Origin: Gammaproteobacteria bacterium
Lineage (GTDB): Bacteria > Pseudomonadota > Gammaproteobacteria > DRJJ01
DNA: 13,301 bases
Direction of reading: 5' to 3'
Assembly (NCBI GenBank): GCA_011052255.1
Contig: DRJJ01000084.1
Coordinates: 1-13,301, forward strand
Part shown: piece by piece, positions 13,182 to 13,301 of the stretch
Numbering within the stretch: the first letter of the stretch is position 1
Layout: each line of letters begins with the position of its first letter
Notes under the pieces: model-generated
The model's input: the letters and a program-made list of their open reading frames with translations, nothing else
Database searches by the model: none
Told to the model about the DNA's origin: nothing
Program-made: the position numbers and the translations under genes

Positions 13182-13301
13182 ATGTCTGACAAGCTATACG
13201 AGGTCCCGGCTGACATCGCCAGTAATGCACTGATCAGCCCCGAACAATACCAGCAGATGTATCAACAGTCGGTCGATGATCCAGACAGCTTCTGGGCCGA
13301 A
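13182..13301 (+). CDS. acs: Acetyl-CoA synthetase, N-terminal fragment (cut by window edge)
   Basis: Acs (AMP-forming) activates acetate with ATP and CoA through acetyl-adenylate, a cytosolic entry to central metabolism. Only the first 40 codons are visible. They match the N-terminal signature of Acs: YEVPADIASNALISPEQYQQ then MYQQSVDDPDSFWAE, where the pattern INPEQY...YQQS...P..FW.E is diagnostic. The catalytic AMP-binding core and the regulatory acetylated lysine lie outside the window. It is preceded by an excellent AAGGAG and a long intergenic region with repeats, suggesting its own regulated promoter. The class is clear, but the fragment is too short to tell Acs from closely related propionyl-CoA synthetases with full certainty. 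Confidence 0.87.
   Translation, partial: MSDKLYEVPADIASNALISPEQYQQMYQQSVDDPDSFWAE

Overview
The window reads as chromosomal DNA of a free-living or symbiotic gammaproteobacterium. Three things point there: the gene order smc-zipA-ligA, with ZipA being a gammaproteobacterial division protein; the coupled pair dksA-gluQ; and sequences close to the gammaproteobacterial forms of these proteins. It uses Smc rather than MukB. A CbbY-type phosphatase and a short FGGY kinase resembling the D-ribulose kinases of cyanobacteria and plants hint at a Calvin-cycle (Rubisco) lifestyle, such as a sulfur oxidiser. No Rubisco gene is in view, so this stays an inference.

Layout. Bases 1-5513 (minus strand) hold a chromosome-maintenance and division operon: smc, zipA and the first 369 codons of ligA. 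A 134-bp divergent region (5514-5647) carries a good promoter for queF, whose -10 lies in a symmetric TTATAA core that could also fire toward smc. Bases 5648-7323 (plus) hold queF and an FGGY sugar kinase. The kinase has no ATG, GTG or TTG start in front of its phosphate-binding motif and most likely begins at a CTG overlapping the queF stop (CTGA). Bases 7297-9267 (minus) hold a cbbY phosphatase followed by a class I aminotransferase. The aminotransferase end overlaps the kinase end by 27 bp, tail to tail. Bases 9457-11042 (plus) hold a dksA gene with a lysine/alanine histone-H1-like N-terminal tail, joined by a TTGA overlap to gluQ. Bases 11203-12575 hold a phosphate-selective porin with a three-repeat Pho box upstream and a strong hairpin terminator downstream. 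The last 0.6 kb before acs (starts at 13182) is a long intergenic region. It contains an AT-rich tract, inverted repeats and a GC-rich island at about 12760-12950 that could be a 65-codon gene or a structured RNA.

How the parts fit. The left block is housekeeping (chromosome segregation, Z-ring anchoring, nick sealing). queF and gluQ both belong to queuosine biology: QueF makes preQ1, and GluQ glutamylates queuosine in tRNA(Asp). DksA tunes rRNA and stringent-response transcription. The porin is probably switched on by PhoB in phosphate starvation, and acs begins an acetate-activation gene at the right edge. I see no mobile element, CRISPR array, tRNA or rRNA. No wholly new multi-gene system is evident. 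The most unusual items are the DksA tail fusion, the non-ATG coupled starts, and the 12.6-13.2 kb intergenic island.
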